Part shown: one piece after another, positions 17,550 to 27,466 of the stretch | How the letters are laid out: the number at the start of each line of letters is the position of its first letter | Numbering within the stretch: position 1 is the first letter of the stretch | Assembly: GCF_023910635.1 (NCBI RefSeq) | Contig: NZ_JAAVVZ010000007.1 | Span: forward strand, 62,001-126,000 | Direction: 5' to 3' | Length of the DNA: 64,000 bases | Source of the DNA: Sphingorhabdus sp. | GTDB lineage: Bacteria; Pseudomonadota; Alphaproteobacteria; Sphingomonadales; Sphingomonadaceae | Notes under the pieces: model-generated | What the model was told of the DNA's origin: nothing | The model's database searches: none | The model's input: only the letters and a program-made list of their open reading frames with translations | Translations under genes and position numbers: made by a program

Positions 17550-18099
17550 TCGTGTAAAATAGACAAAAGAGTTCCGATTTGCAAGGATATGAATTGATTT
17601 TAACTTAGCATCACCCGCGCGCGCTGGACGTACCAAATCAAGCGACTAATGTCCGCTTACCGCAACCTTGCTTGCAATGGCGGACGGTCAAAACACGACA
17701 ACATCCCAGACATTCATGACGGCTAAGCCACACCCCAAAAGCGGACATTTGTCTAAGTAATCGGAACGGGCGGGAGTGGGCCGAGAGCAGACGGTCTGCT
17801 TTTGTGCATGGATCGATCATTAGCTGCTGTTTAGGTCGGTCAGAGCGCTCGGCTGCTCCCGCTAAGTTAGCGGATCTCGCAGAGCCTTGGTGTCGGAGCA
17901 AAAAGCAGTCGTTCTTTTATTCGCCAACCATGGTTCTTATGCAAAAGATATTTGGACTGAGGTGCATGGCACAAATTGGCCTGAGATGAATACGCGTCAC
18001 AATTTCGTAACCTCATGGTCTTCATGGCGTTTCTGCAACGACATTAGTAGGTCACACATCATAATTAGAACGCCTCCCACACATCTGGGAGAATACAAA
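17550..18099. other. Gene-free region before the TonB receptor
   Basis: No believable gene is seen. Short motifs such as ACGGTCTGCT and GTCCGCTTAC also occur at about 22.6-22.7 kb, which suggests shared intergenic repeats or remnants typical of this genome. The right part carries a possible PHO box (separate entry). Confidence 0.45.
17994..18011 (+). promoter_or_regulatory. Possible PHO box upstream of the TonB/PhoD pair
   Basis: Two 7-mers, GCGTCAC and TCGTAAC, are separated by AATT, giving the 7+4+7 layout of PhoB sites, whose consensus repeats resemble CTGTCAT. It lies about 90 bases before the receptor start. The match is partial, so this is only a candidate; a phosphate-regulated PhoD pair makes it plausible. 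Confidence 0.3.
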
Positions 18100-20721
18100 A
18101 TGCGGAATATTTCTTTGACCAAGCGGCAGGCCCGCTTGCTTTCGGGCTGTGCGACCATGTCGATTTTGGCGGCGGCGACTCCGGTGTTTGCGCAGAATGC
18201 TGAGACACGGGAAGATGATGCTACGATCATCGTCACTGGCTCCGAACTGCAAAGCATTGCCGAGGTGCAAAAGCGCCGCGATGCGACGGTTATTGTCGAT
18301 AGCATTTCGCAGGATGAAATTGGCGCTTTACCTGATCTAACCATCGCGGAAAGCATGCGGCGGATCACTGGCGTGAACACGATTTACAATGATGACATTG
18401 GGCAGTTCGCGTCGATTCGGGGGGTGCATCCCGATTTTGTGCCCGTGACCGCCAATGGTCTTTCCATCGCCACCACGGGCGATTTGGGGGAAGGCACGCG
18501 GATGATTAATTTACAAGTCATCCCCGGTGTGTCGGTGCGCACAATTTTGGCCTATAAAACACCGACGCCTGACCTAGATGCGGGTGCGCTTGGCGGTTTG
18601 ATCGATTTGGTTCCGTTAAGCGCGTTTGATGAGGGCGTGCAGACGCTGATCGCAACCGCAGGCATCAGCTATACGTCCTATATGGATGTGCCCGACGACA
18701 ACAGTTGGGGCGATCCAAAGGATTCGCCGATTGGCAAATCGTTCAACGCGATGTGGACCGGCCGTTTTGGCGCGAATGACGAATTCGGCTTCGTGCTTAG
18801 CGGGATTTATGAAGACCGTCCGCGTACGCAGTCAAACGACGCCATCACCAACCGGCTCTATTACACATCAACGGGCGCTACGACGACACCAGAAGCAGCC
18901 AACTGGAACGGTTTCGCCGCGCCCAACTCGCTACTTAATCACAATTATACGAACCTGTTTCAAAAATACGGCGGCACTGCGCGGTTGGAATATCGGCCAT
19001 CGGACAATTTCAGCACCGGCCTCTATGGCTATGCGTTTATTTCCGATGAGCAGGAAACACGCAACACCAACCGGTTGTTTCAACTTGACCAACCGCAAGG
19101 GCTGACCGAACTTACCGGATCGATGCGTGTGCGTTCGGTGGATACGCAATGGCGGTATAACACTTTTGAGCGCGATCAGGCAGGTCTCCAATCGCAGGCC
19201 GATATCAAGCCGTCGCTGCGCAGCACTTTGTCGATCAAGGCAGGCTATTCTTATGCACGCTTCCTGACCGACCGTCCATTTGTGACCTTCGTCTATCGTC
19301 CCAACACGCGCGTCAATTATGATCTGGGCAATGATGCACAGCGTTGGACTGTTGCAGATTATGCGCCGTATCTGAACGCAGCCAATTATCTGTTAGGCGA
19401 AACATACCGCGACAGCCGCGCGGCGAAGGAAGATTTGTTTGAGGCGCGCGTCGATTATGCGTTCAACTCTGCGCCGACCGATCGCGGCTTTGGCTTTAGC
19501 CTTGGCGCGAATGCCCGCCGCATCGATTTGGAACGGGACATCGAAAGCACCAATTATGTCACAGGCACGTTGCGGCTGACTGGGCTCGCCACACAACAAG
19601 AGTTCAACTACATCGGCTATCCGTATCCATCGTTGTGGATTGATGGCAATAAATTTTGGACCGAAACCGTCAACAGCGTGGCGGTCAATACTGCCCAATC
19701 GGCCAGCCTGTCGCGTATTGACGACTATCGTTATGTGGAGGATGTCTTCGCCGGATATGCCAAAGTAAGCTATATTTCGGACAGCATGAATTTGATGGCC
19801 GGCTTCCGGTTGGACCATGTGAAGGCCGATGCCACCAATGCGCAAATCATCTCCGGCGTGTTGCAACCCAATCTGGTCACTAACCCATCGGATTATACCA
19901 AATTGCTACCTTATAGTTTGGCCGTGTTTAATGTGACCCCCGCTTTTCGGATTAAGGCTGCCGCAAGCCAGACTTTGGGCCGTCCCAACCCGCAGGATAT
20001 CGCCACTGTGGAAAGTCGGGATCCGGTCGAGTTCACAATCTCGCGCGGCAATCCAGACATTCGCCCGCGGGTTTCGACCAATCTCGACCTTGGCCTTGAA
20101 TATTTTTTCAATAACGGCAAAGGGTTGATCACCCTGACAGGTTTTTACAAGGATATTAAAGATGATATCCTGACGGTCAGCAGTGAAGTGACCATTGACG
20201 ATAATGTTTGGACGGCAACGCAGCCGATTAATGGCGAAAAGACGAAATTCTACGGCGTCGAATTCGGCTTCGTCAACGCCAGCTTTGGCGAAGTATCGCC
20301 TGTTTTAAGCCGCGTCGGCGCGTCTGCCAACCTGATTTATGTTGAGGGCGAGACGGCATTCTTCTTCAACGGCGAACGCCGCGTACGCGACAAAATGCTG
20401 TGGCAGTCAAAATTCTCGGCCAATGCGGCACTGTTCTATGACTTGGGTGGTGGGTCCGAGGTGCGGGTCGCAATGAACCATAAATCGGATTATGTCGAAA
20501 GCTTCGCCGCCAGCCCATGGCTGGATATCGGGATTGAGCCGTTCACCACCGTCGATTTGACGATGAAATACGCGATCACCCCGCAATTGCAGGTCCGCCT
20601 TGAGGGGCGCAATTTGTTCAATGCCAACCGTTACCGCACCACGGGACCCAATCTGGAATATTACCGTGCGGGCCTCGAAATCGGCAACACATGGTTCCTT
20701 CGACTGAGTTACCGCATGTGA
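18100..20721 (+). CDS. TonB-dependent outer-membrane receptor
   Basis: An 873-residue receptor: signal peptide ending at TPVFAQ, TonB box-like DATIIVTGSEL, plug domain (ALPDLTIAESMRRITGVNT..QFASIRGVHPDFVPVTANGL), and a long 22-strand type beta-barrel ending in the aromatic outer-membrane signal WFLRLSYRM. It imports a substrate using TonB energy; linkage to a PhoD-type phosphatase 46 bases downstream suggests an organophosphate or phytate-like ligand (inference). The ORF extends 71 codons upstream, but ATG at 18100 has GGGAG and leads straight into the signal peptide. Confidence 0.93.
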   Translation: MRNISLTKRQARLLSGCATMSILAAATPVFAQNAETREDDATIIVTGSELQSIAEVQKRRDATVIVDSISQDEIGALPDLTIAESMRRITGVNTIYNDDIGQFASIRGVHPDFVPVTANGLSIATTGDLGEGTRMINLQVIPGVSVRTILAYKTPTPDLDAGALGGLIDLVPLSAFDEGVQTLIATAGISYTSYMDVPDDNSWGDPKDSPIGKSFNAMWTGRFGANDEFGFVLSGIYEDRPRTQSNDAITNRLYYTSTGATTTPEAANWNGFAAPNSLLNHNYTNLFQKYGGTARLEYRPSDNFSTGLYGYAFISDEQETRNTNRLFQLDQPQGLTELTGSMRVRSVDTQWRYNTFERDQAGLQSQADIKPSLRSTLSIKAGYSYARFLTDRPFVTFVYRPNTRVNYDLGNDAQRWTVADYAPYLNAANYLLGETYRDSRAAKEDLFEARVDYAFNSAPTDRGFGFSLGANARRIDLERDIESTNYVTGTLRLTGLATQQEFNYIGYPYPSLWIDGNKFWTETVNSVAVNTAQSASLSRIDDYRYVEDVFAGYAKVSYISDSMNLMAGFRLDHVKADATNAQIISGVLQPNLVTNPSDYTKLLPYSLAVFNVTPAFRIKAAASQTLGRPNPQDIATVESRDPVEFTISRGNPDIRPRVSTNLDLGLEYFFNNGKGLITLTGFYKDIKDDILTVSSEVTIDDNVWTATQPINGEKTKFYGVEFGFVNASFGEVSPVLSRVGASANLIYVEGETAFFFNGERRVRDKMLWQSKFSANAALFYDLGGGSEVRVAMNHKSDYVESFAASPWLDIGIEPFTTVDLTMKYAITPQLQVRLEGRNLFNANRYRTTGPNLEYYRAGLEIGNTWFLRLSYRM

Positions 20722-20767
20722 AGGGGGCGGATTTTGCAAAACGTGCGGTATTTTGAAGGGTAAAGGC

Positions 20768-22315
20768 ATGCGACTAGATCGGCGACAATGGATGACTGGG
20801 GCGATTGGCTTTGCGGCATTCGCCAGCGCGCCCGCCTTTGCGCAGACATTGCGAAACTATCCGTTCACCCTTGGTGTGGCGTCGGGTGATCCATTTCCCG
20901 ATGGGTTTGTGCTGTGGACGCGGCTCGCGACGCGTCCGATGGAACCGGGCCACGGCATGCCGCAGGCGATTTTCACGGTGAAATATCAAGTCGCCACGGA
21001 TGAGCGCTTCACGCACATCGTTCAGCAAGGCGAGGCAATGGCCACGCCCGAAATGGGCCATGCGGTGCATGTCGAAATCAACGGATTGCTGCCTGCCCGC
21101 CCCTATTTTTATCGTTTCCTGGTCGACGGTCACGCAAGCCGCACGGGCATGGTCCGCACCGCGCCGCTGGCGGGCAAAGATGTCGCCGCTTTACGCATTG
21201 GCGTTGCCGGGTGCCAGAATTACGAGCATGGCTATTTCACCGCGTATAAATATATGGCGGCGGAAAATTTGGATGCGATTTTCCATTACGGCGATTATAT
21301 TTATGAAGGACGACAGGGGCGCAAAACTGACATCCCGACTATCCGCGACCATATCGGCCCTGAGCCAGAGACCTTGGCGCAATACCGGATGCGGCACACG
21401 CAATATCGGCTTGATCCCGATTTGCAGGCAGCGCACGCCGCCTGCGCGTTTCTAATGACCTATGACGATCATGAGGTGGATAACAATTGGGCCGGAAAAA
21501 TCGACGAAAACGGTACAGATCCAGAGAAGTTCGTCCTCCGGCGCTTTGCCGCAATGCAGGCGTGGTATGAAAATATGCCTGTCCGCGCCGCCCAGTTGCC
21601 GCAGGCGGATGGCATTCAAATGTTCCGTCGGTTGGACTATGGCAGCCTTCTGCGCATCCATTTGATGGATACCCGCCAATATCGCGACGATCAGTTCTGT
21701 ACCAGCGAGGCAAAGGAGCATTGCCGCAAGGAAGGGTTGGACAGCGGGCTTTTGCTTGGCAATCGGCAACATCAATGGCTGCATGATGGGCTCGACAACC
21801 GTTTTGGCTGGAACCTGATTGCGCAACAGGTCGTGGTAATGCCGTATAACGGGCGCACCAACGGTGCGGGCGAGAATGAAATCGCCGCCGATAGCTGGAT
21901 GGGCTATCCCGAAAGCCGCCGCCGCTTGGTCAGCGCGATTCAGGCCAAGCAGATCAGCAACGCTGTAATTGCCACGGGCGATGTCCACCAAAACATCGTC
22001 GGTTACCTCCCCGCAAACGATCAGGAGCCCGACCGCAACCAGGTCGCGACCGAATTTGTCTGCACCTCAATCTCGTCACTTGGTGATGGCCGCGACATAA
22101 AGGTGCGCGGGGCCGATTTCCGAAAGATCATCGCGGGCAACCCCAATGTCTTGTTCGCCAATGGGCAGCGCGGCTATCAGGTGTTCTCCATCAGCCCAAC
22201 CGAATGGCGCACCGACATTATGAAGGTCGATAAGGTCAGCGACCAAACCGGCAAACTCAGCCGCCTCGCCGGTTTCACGATGGAGCGCGGATCGCCGTTG
22301 GCCATCCCGTCGTAA
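20768..22315 (+). CDS. phoD: PhoD-family alkaline phosphatase/phosphodiesterase
   Basis: The 515-residue protein begins with a Tat signal (RLDRRQWMTGAIGFAAFASAPAFAQ), has the PhoD N-terminal beta domain (FTLGVASGDPFPDGFVLWTRLA), and a metallophosphoesterase core with DAIFHYGDYIYEG, MTYDDHEVDNNWAG and ATGDVHQNIVGY motifs. PhoD enzymes release phosphate from mono- and diesters in the periplasm using Fe/Ca. It follows the TonB receptor at 46 bases, likely as one transcription unit. Confidence 0.93.
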   Translation: MRLDRRQWMTGAIGFAAFASAPAFAQTLRNYPFTLGVASGDPFPDGFVLWTRLATRPMEPGHGMPQAIFTVKYQVATDERFTHIVQQGEAMATPEMGHAVHVEINGLLPARPYFYRFLVDGHASRTGMVRTAPLAGKDVAALRIGVAGCQNYEHGYFTAYKYMAAENLDAIFHYGDYIYEGRQGRKTDIPTIRDHIGPEPETLAQYRMRHTQYRLDPDLQAAHAACAFLMTYDDHEVDNNWAGKIDENGTDPEKFVLRRFAAMQAWYENMPVRAAQLPQADGIQMFRRLDYGSLLRIHLMDTRQYRDDQFCTSEAKEHCRKEGLDSGLLLGNRQHQWLHDGLDNRFGWNLIAQQVVVMPYNGRTNGAGENEIAADSWMGYPESRRRLVSAIQAKQISNAVIATGDVHQNIVGYLPANDQEPDRNQVATEFVCTSISSLGDGRDIKVRGADFRKIIAGNPNVLFANGQRGYQVFSISPTEWRTDIMKVDKVSDQTGKLSRLAGFTMERGSPLAIPS

Positions 22316-22971
22316 TTGCGGACCGCTTGGTTAAGCGCGGGACTAATGACTGCGCAAATAGTCTGCCTTTGCTGATGCAACGGTATTCGTGGCCTTTGAT
22401 CGGACCTCGATACCAGGCGTTGTTTCGCAGTATCGCCCAATGGAATTGTCCGACGTAGTTGGCGCCATAACACGATTTAGGTGAACGCGACCGTCGGCTA
22501 CGACATTAAAAATGCGGCCGATGTTTCCACCGACCGCCATCTTTCCGGACTTTCAACAGAACGGACATATCAACATAGCTAAATCAACGTCCGCTTACAG
22601 GCGTGCAGATTAGCGCTTAATTTGACCGCAACTGGGCGCGAAGCTGTCGCGACCTCAGCTGGACCAAACGGCTGCTTTTGGCTTCGGCCACCTGAAAGCT
22701 GACGGTCTGCTCTCCACCCATAATCGGTCTTTTTTGAGCGCTCTAAGGATGCCCTTGAGCGGACCGGCAGTTTTGAAGGGTCCGTCACAAAAAGCCACCG
22801 GTCCGGATACGGCAAGATTGCGGACATTCCCGGTCGCGCTAATACCCAACTTTGCGAAGTATGAGCGCCACACAATGGCTCTTAGCGTCTCTTTCACAAA
22901 CCACATGGGCGGCGACGTAGTAGAGCCGAAATTTACATGGCCCTTTTCACTAAAGGAAAAGTGGGGCTTGA
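22316..22971. other. Gene-free region between phoD and the cupin
   Basis: About 650 bases hold only short ORFs without ribosome sites or recognisable products. It shares short motifs (GTCCGCTTAC, ACGGTCTGCT) with the gap at 17.6-17.9 kb, so it may contain interspersed genomic repeats or decayed genes. Nothing specific can be supported. Confidence 0.4.
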
Positions 22972-23526
22972 CTAGTCGCGTCGCAGCAGGGGGCGATCGA
23001 TCAGTACTGCGAGGAGCAGGGCCGGCCCGTTATGCGCTTCCCATGCGTGGTTGGTGCCGCGCTGGATGACAACCTGGCCGGGCTTTATCCGCGTTTCGCT
23101 GCCTTCGAGGATTAGCGATACCTCCCCCTGCAACAGACAGATGATGTCGAGCGAGTGGGTCTCGTGCATCCCCGAATGGCGCGTCTGGTCGATAATGTGC
23201 CCCTCACCGCCAACCGTGGCAAAGGCTGCGCGGGTGGCGGCGTCCAGCGCGGGTTTGGACACACCGGGCGGGGTCGGTTGCATGACGAACCAGCGGACCT
23301 GAACATTGCCGGGGCGCGGGCCGAGGACCGCAGTGCTATTCCCGCGGTCGCTGTGGTCCTTTGGGTCGAGCGGGCCGGAAGCGATGTCTTCCCATATCTC
23401 GAACAGCCCGCCGACATCCGGATCACCAGCGCTGGCGGAAGGGCCGCCGTCGAGGATGATGACCGACTGCCCATCGTCATCGTCTCCGGTGATGATGCGG
23501 CGCATCACGGCTTTGAAATCGGTCAT
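22972..23526 (-). CDS. Cupin-domain protein
   Basis: The 184-residue protein has a single conserved barrel cupin in its C-terminal half: motif 1 HETHSLDIICLLQGEVSLILEG and motif 2 PGQVVIQRGTNHAWEAHNG, with His and Glu metal ligands present. The N-terminal part resembles small dioxygenase-like cupins linked to aromatic or polyketide metabolism. ATG is preceded by a GAGAG stretch. No partner gene is adjacent; it closes the chromosomal-type cargo block. Confidence 0.82.
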   Translation of the reverse strand: MTDFKAVMRRIITGDDDDGQSVIILDGGPSASAGDPDVGGLFEIWEDIASGPLDPKDHSDRGNSTAVLGPRPGNVQVRWFVMQPTPPGVSKPALDAATRAAFATVGGEGHIIDQTRHSGMHETHSLDIICLLQGEVSLILEGSETRIKPGQVVIQRGTNHAWEAHNGPALLLAVLIDRPLLRRD

Positions 23527-23812
23527 GGCTTCTCTCGCTGTTATCGTGGCTCATGCTTACACCACGTAAGTAATTTTTGTGTAGACACTTTACTAGCACT
23601 TAATATCAGCGAGAAAGGTTAGTTAGGGCGTTGTCTTGTGAATGTCCGCTATCAGCTACTAATCAGCTGTATGAAGTAATCTTAGGACGCCTGCGAGCCG
23701 TGGGGCCGGATAGCTCGCACGTGCTCGGATTGTTTTGAACGGTTTTTATTACCGAGTTGCCTTTTTGAACAATCTTTGGCATTGTTGTGTCGAAACAGCT
23801 TCAAAAGGTTGA

Positions 23813-25018
23813 TTGGTGATTGAAATGGGTTCAGAAGTAACGCGGATTGCAGAGCTGGCAGAGGCTGGCGAGCGGATGATCGAGCGGTTGCGCAAGAAAG
23901 CCTTTCTGCCTGAGGATCGCAAGGGGCTGGCCGTGCGTTACGGCATTGCCGAAGCGGCCCAATTACTTGGTTGCTCCACAAATCGTATCCGTATGGCCGA
24001 AGAGGATGGTCGCCTTCCCCCTGCCCCGGCCACGGAAAACGGGCGTCGACCAGGGTATTCGATCGAATATTTGCTCAATATGCGAAAGGTTCTGGGAGCT
24101 TCTCCCGCCCGCAGGGACCTTGACCCACCTGCAATCATTGCGGTTCAAAATTTCAAGGGAGGAGTAGGCAAGTCAACCGTTACCACCCATCTCGCCCATT
24201 ATCTCGCCGTGCAAGGATTTCGAATACTTGTAGTGGACTGCGACAGCCAAGCCACAACGACGACGCTTTTCGGGTTCAATCCACACTTCAACATAACCCG
24301 CGAACAGACGCTATACCCGTATCTGTCGATCGAACCGACCGAAATGGACCTGTTCTACGCGGTGCAAAAAACGCCTTGGCCTAATGTAGACATCATTCCG
24401 TCCAATCTTGAGCTTTTTGACGTCGAATATGAGCTGGCGGCCGCCGGTGCCGACGGCGGCTCGGTTCTGGCTAGCCGTTTTCGAAAGTTGAAGCAGGGGC
24501 TGCAGGATCTGGCGCAGAACTATGACATTGTATTGCTCGATCCACCCCCTGCCCTTGGAACAATAAGCTTGGCCGTTATGCAGGCAGCAAATGCCCTTTT
24601 GGTTCCTTTGGCTGCGACCACTCCTGACTTTTGTTCGACAGTACAGTTTCTTTCGATGATGGAACAGGTGACTGCACAGCTCACAAATGCCGGAATTGCC
24701 GTCGAATATGATTTTATCCGACTTATTTGCTCCAAATTTGATGCCAATGACCCTAGCCATGCCATGGTGCGCCAGATCATGGAACAGGCCTTCGGCCCTT
24801 CCCTATTGCCAATACCTATCCTCGAAAGCGCAGAAATCAGCCATGCCGCCTTGCGTATGATGACGATTTACGAGCTTGAGCGACCGATCGGAACGCCCAA
24901 AACGCACAAAAGATGCCGCACCAATCTCGATGAAGCCATGGGCCAGATAGAGGCTCTCGTCCGTCGCAGCTGGGGAATCGCGGCCCCTGCTCGTGAGGAG
25001 GATGTTGTAAATGCCTGA
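23813..25018 (+). CDS. parA: Plasmid partition ATPase ParA (RepA-type)
   Basis: ParA drives segregation of plasmid copies. The 401-residue protein has an N-terminal MerR-like HTH (YGIAEAAQLLGCSTNRIRMAEEDGRLPPAP, about residues 42-70) that can bind the operator, and a deviant Walker ATPase (VQNFKGGVGKSTVTTHLAHYLA near 110; LVVDCDSQATTT; IVLLDPPPALGT). GTG at 23813 has AAAAGG seven nt upstream, while the ATG four codons later lacks a spaced site, so I keep the GTG. parB follows at 77 bases. Confidence 0.94.
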   Translation: MVIEMGSEVTRIAELAEAGERMIERLRKKAFLPEDRKGLAVRYGIAEAAQLLGCSTNRIRMAEEDGRLPPAPATENGRRPGYSIEYLLNMRKVLGASPARRDLDPPAIIAVQNFKGGVGKSTVTTHLAHYLAVQGFRILVVDCDSQATTTTLFGFNPHFNITREQTLYPYLSIEPTEMDLFYAVQKTPWPNVDIIPSNLELFDVEYELAAAGADGGSVLASRFRKLKQGLQDLAQNYDIVLLDPPPALGTISLAVMQAANALLVPLAATTPDFCSTVQFLSMMEQVTAQLTNAGIAVEYDFIRLICSKFDANDPSHAMVRQIMEQAFGPSLLPIPILESAEISHAALRMMTIYELERPIGTPKTHKRCRTNLDEAMGQIEALVRRSWGIAAPAREEDVVNA

Positions 25019-25043
25019 TGGTGTCAGAATGGTCGAAATCATA

Positions 25044-25079
25044 ATGTTCATGATATGTTCGACGACATTTCAGGAACAT
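25044..25079. promoter_or_regulatory. Candidate centromere-like site between parA and parB
   Basis: The 77-base gap holds two direct ATGTTC hexamers 11 bp apart and an inverted GAACAT 14 bases further on. Spacing by one helical turn and the location between the partition genes fit a ParB-binding or operator site, but the match to a known parS consensus is not established. Confidence 0.3.
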
Positions 25080-25095
25080 GCCTTGGAGCTGAGCT

Positions 25096-26175
25096 ATGGC
25101 GCGTAAGCAAAGTGATTATCTGGCCGATATACTCGGCGATGAATACATCAGTGGATCTGAACAGGTGCCTGAGCGCCCTGACGCCTCCCCTGCCCCTTCA
25201 CCACCTGTCAACGCCTCAACTGGCTCCCAAAGAGCAGGAATGAGCCTTTTGGGACGTGAATCCGCCTTGACGCGCGTTGCATCTGGTGAGGTCAAACAGG
25301 TAACCCAACTGCTTCTTGATCCGGCTCGCGTCCGCATCTGGTCAGGCAACGCCCGCGTACAAAACCGGCTGACTGAAGACAATTGCCAAGATCTTATCGA
25401 TTCCATCCTTTCCGAAGGCGGACAAAAAGTTCCGGCGGTCGTCCGGAGGGTTTTGGCCGATCAGAATTTTGACTATGAGGTCATTGCCGGAACCCGGCGC
25501 CATTTTGCAATCAGCTGGCTCAGGAGCCACAGCTACCCCGACATGAAATTGTTGGCTCACGTTGCCGACATAGACGATGAAGCCGCCTTCCGGCTTGCCG
25601 ATATCGAGAACCGTGCGCGCAAGGACGTCTCCGACATCGAGCGGGCGCGCAACTATGCGCAGGCCATAGCAGACCATTATGGCGGCAAGCAGCGCCGGAT
25701 GGCAGAAAGGCTGCATCTGACAGAAAGCTGGCTTTCGAAAATGCTGGCCGTAGCTCGGATACCCGATGCAATTATCGATGCCTTTGCATCACCCGCGGAC
25801 ATTCAACTCAAACCGGCATATCCTTTGGCTAAGTGGATCGCGGAGGACGGTCATGCAACAGTTGCTGCAGAGCGAGCGAAAATGCTGGCAGCAGAACAAG
25901 ACAAACGTCGTACACACGGCAACCCGTCTCTGCGCGCTCCGGATGTCATCCGTCAAATCATGTATGGCCTCGACAGCGAGGCTACCCCACCCCCTGCCCT
26001 TCCGTCCATCCAAGCCGCCAACGGCCGACCCATGTTGAGCGTTGCATCGCGCAATCGGCAAGGTATCACATTACGATTGCACGCCGGATCAGGCGCAAAC
26101 CATAACGAATTGGCTGCAGCTCTCAAAACCATCCTCAATGCTCTTGAACAGGACGGGAAGGCTTTGCCGTTATGA
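25096..26175 (+). CDS. parB: Plasmid partition protein ParB
   Basis: ParB binds centromere sites and stimulates ParA. The 359-residue protein has the ParB N-terminal CTPase/nuclease-like domain (LLLDPARVRIWSGNARVQNRLTEDNCQDLIDSILSEGGQKVPAVVRR, VIAGTRRHFAISWLR, DENRARKDVSDIERARNYAQAI) and a central HTH (QRRMAERLHLTESWLSKMLAVARIPDAI). It starts at ATG with GGAG eight nt upstream and forms an operon with parA. Confidence 0.94.
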   Translation: MARKQSDYLADILGDEYISGSEQVPERPDASPAPSPPVNASTGSQRAGMSLLGRESALTRVASGEVKQVTQLLLDPARVRIWSGNARVQNRLTEDNCQDLIDSILSEGGQKVPAVVRRVLADQNFDYEVIAGTRRHFAISWLRSHSYPDMKLLAHVADIDDEAAFRLADIENRARKDVSDIERARNYAQAIADHYGGKQRRMAERLHLTESWLSKMLAVARIPDAIIDAFASPADIQLKPAYPLAKWIAEDGHATVAAERAKMLAAEQDKRRTHGNPSLRAPDVIRQIMYGLDSEATPPPALPSIQAANGRPMLSVASRNRQGITLRLHAGSGANHNELAAALKTILNALEQDGKALPL

Positions 26176-26216
26176 TTCAAAAGCCATGCGGCCCGCCTTC
26201 GCCCGCGCCTAATTTG

Positions 26217-26240
26217 AAAACTTTCCCCGGGGAAAGTTTT
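26217..26240. promoter_or_regulatory. 24-bp perfect palindrome in front of repA
   Basis: The half-site AAAACTTTCCCC is followed directly by its exact reverse complement. It ends two bases before the GTG start of repA, covering its ribosome-binding area. A nearly identical second copy lies inside repA (27129-27152). Likely a Rep or repressor binding site that controls repA; as RNA it would also form a strong hairpin hiding the start. Confidence 0.65.
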
Positions 26241-26242
26241 TC

Positions 26243-27466
26243 GTGAGCAAAGGCCAGCGACAGTCAATAAGCGAGCAGTTTGATCTGTTTCTGCCTTATC
26301 TGGCGGACTTGCCGTTGCGCGATCAGCGCGAAATGATGGAGAGGCCCTTTTTCAGTCTTGCCAAGACCAAAAGGGTCAAGCCGATTGACTATACATCTCC
26401 CGATGGAAAGCTTTGGGTCAATGTATCCCCCAATCCAACTTACGGCATGGCAACAATCTGGGATGCAGACATTTTGATATATTGTGCGTCGATGCTTGCC
26501 GATATGGCGCGACGTGGAGCCAACGATGTTCCTCGCAAGCTACACATCATGCCCTATGATTTGTTGCGCGCCATTGGCCGTCCTACAACAGGCCGCGCTT
26601 ATGAGCTCATGGGCCAAGCTTTGGATCGATTAGTTGCTACGACCGTAAAAACAAATATCCGTGCCGAAAACCGACGAGAGGCTACATTTAGCTGGTTAGA
26701 TGGCTGGACCCAACTGGTAGACGAAAAGACTGAACGCTCCAGAGGCATGACCCTTGAGTTGAGCAACTGGTTTTACGAAGGTGTCCTTATGAACGGGGGC
26801 GTGTTGGCTATCGATCGGGCCTATTTTAATTTGACCGGCGGTCGCGAACGTTGGCTTTACAAGGTCGCCCGAAAGCATGCTGGCGGGGCAGGGGGTGACG
26901 GTTTTTCCATTGCGATGCCCACGCTGTTCGAGAAGAGCGGCGCCGAGGGGCCTTATCGCCGTTTCAAGTTCGAAATAATCAAGATTGCCGAACGCAACAC
27001 CCTGCCAGGGTATAATCTGTCAATCGAAGTTTCGAAGAGCGGTACAAAAGAACCTCTGCTGCGGATGGTGCGCTGTGACAGCAAGGCAACCAACGAGGCA
27101 GGGCAGGGCGTTTCGGTTTCTCATTCTAAAAAACTTTCCCCAGGGAAAGTTTTGCAAAGCAACCCACCCGACAAGCAGCCAAAAGCTCCCAACTCGCCTC
27201 ATTCCAATGCCATCTTCGACGCCGGCGCACTTGTCCGCACAGCCGTGGCAGGCCTGGCAGATGCATCGACACGCGGATACATGACCGACGACACCCTAGC
27301 TGTGTTACGCCAAGAATGCCCCGGATGGGACCTCTACACCCTCCATGCCGACTTCGAGACATGGGTGAACGCAGATCCATCGAGGCTACCAGCTAATTGG
27401 CAGCGAGCCTTTATCGGCTATGTTCGCAAGTGGCATGAAAAGCATCGCCACCAGTTGCGCAGCTGA
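26243..27466 (+). CDS. repA: Replication initiator RepA (RPA family)
   Basis: RepA opens the plasmid origin by binding iterons. The 407-residue product matches the RPA/Rep_A replication initiators: the N-terminal block ERPFFSLAKTKRVKPIDYTSPDGKLWVNVSPNPTYGMATIWDADILIYCAS is characteristic, followed by winged-helix regions (RGANDVPRKLHIMPYDLLRAIGRPTTGRAYELMGQALDRL). Its start is GTG, placed two bases after a 24-bp palindrome. A second copy of the palindrome encodes KKLSPGKVL in the linker before the C-terminal helical domain. Iterons follow the gene. Confidence 0.93.
   Translation: MSKGQRQSISEQFDLFLPYLADLPLRDQREMMERPFFSLAKTKRVKPIDYTSPDGKLWVNVSPNPTYGMATIWDADILIYCASMLADMARRGANDVPRKLHIMPYDLLRAIGRPTTGRAYELMGQALDRLVATTVKTNIRAENRREATFSWLDGWTQLVDEKTERSRGMTLELSNWFYEGVLMNGGVLAIDRAYFNLTGGRERWLYKVARKHAGGAGGDGFSIAMPTLFEKSGAEGPYRRFKFEIIKIAERNTLPGYNLSIEVSKSGTKEPLLRMVRCDSKATNEAGQGVSVSHSKKLSPGKVLQSNPPDKQPKAPNSPHSNAIFDAGALVRTAVAGLADASTRGYMTDDTLAVLRQECPGWDLYTLHADFETWVNADPSRLPANWQRAFIGYVRKWHEKHRHQLRS
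27129..27152. repeat. Second copy of the repA palindrome, inside repA
   Basis: AAAACTTTCCCC followed by AGGGAAAGTTTT, one base different from the copy upstream of repA. It is read through as coding sequence (KKLSPGKVL). Conservation of a palindrome in coding DNA argues for binding by a protein. Confidence 0.6.

Noticed and set aside
26217-26240. Terminator after parB
   Set aside because: A near-identical copy lies inside the repA coding region, which fits a binding site better than a terminator.
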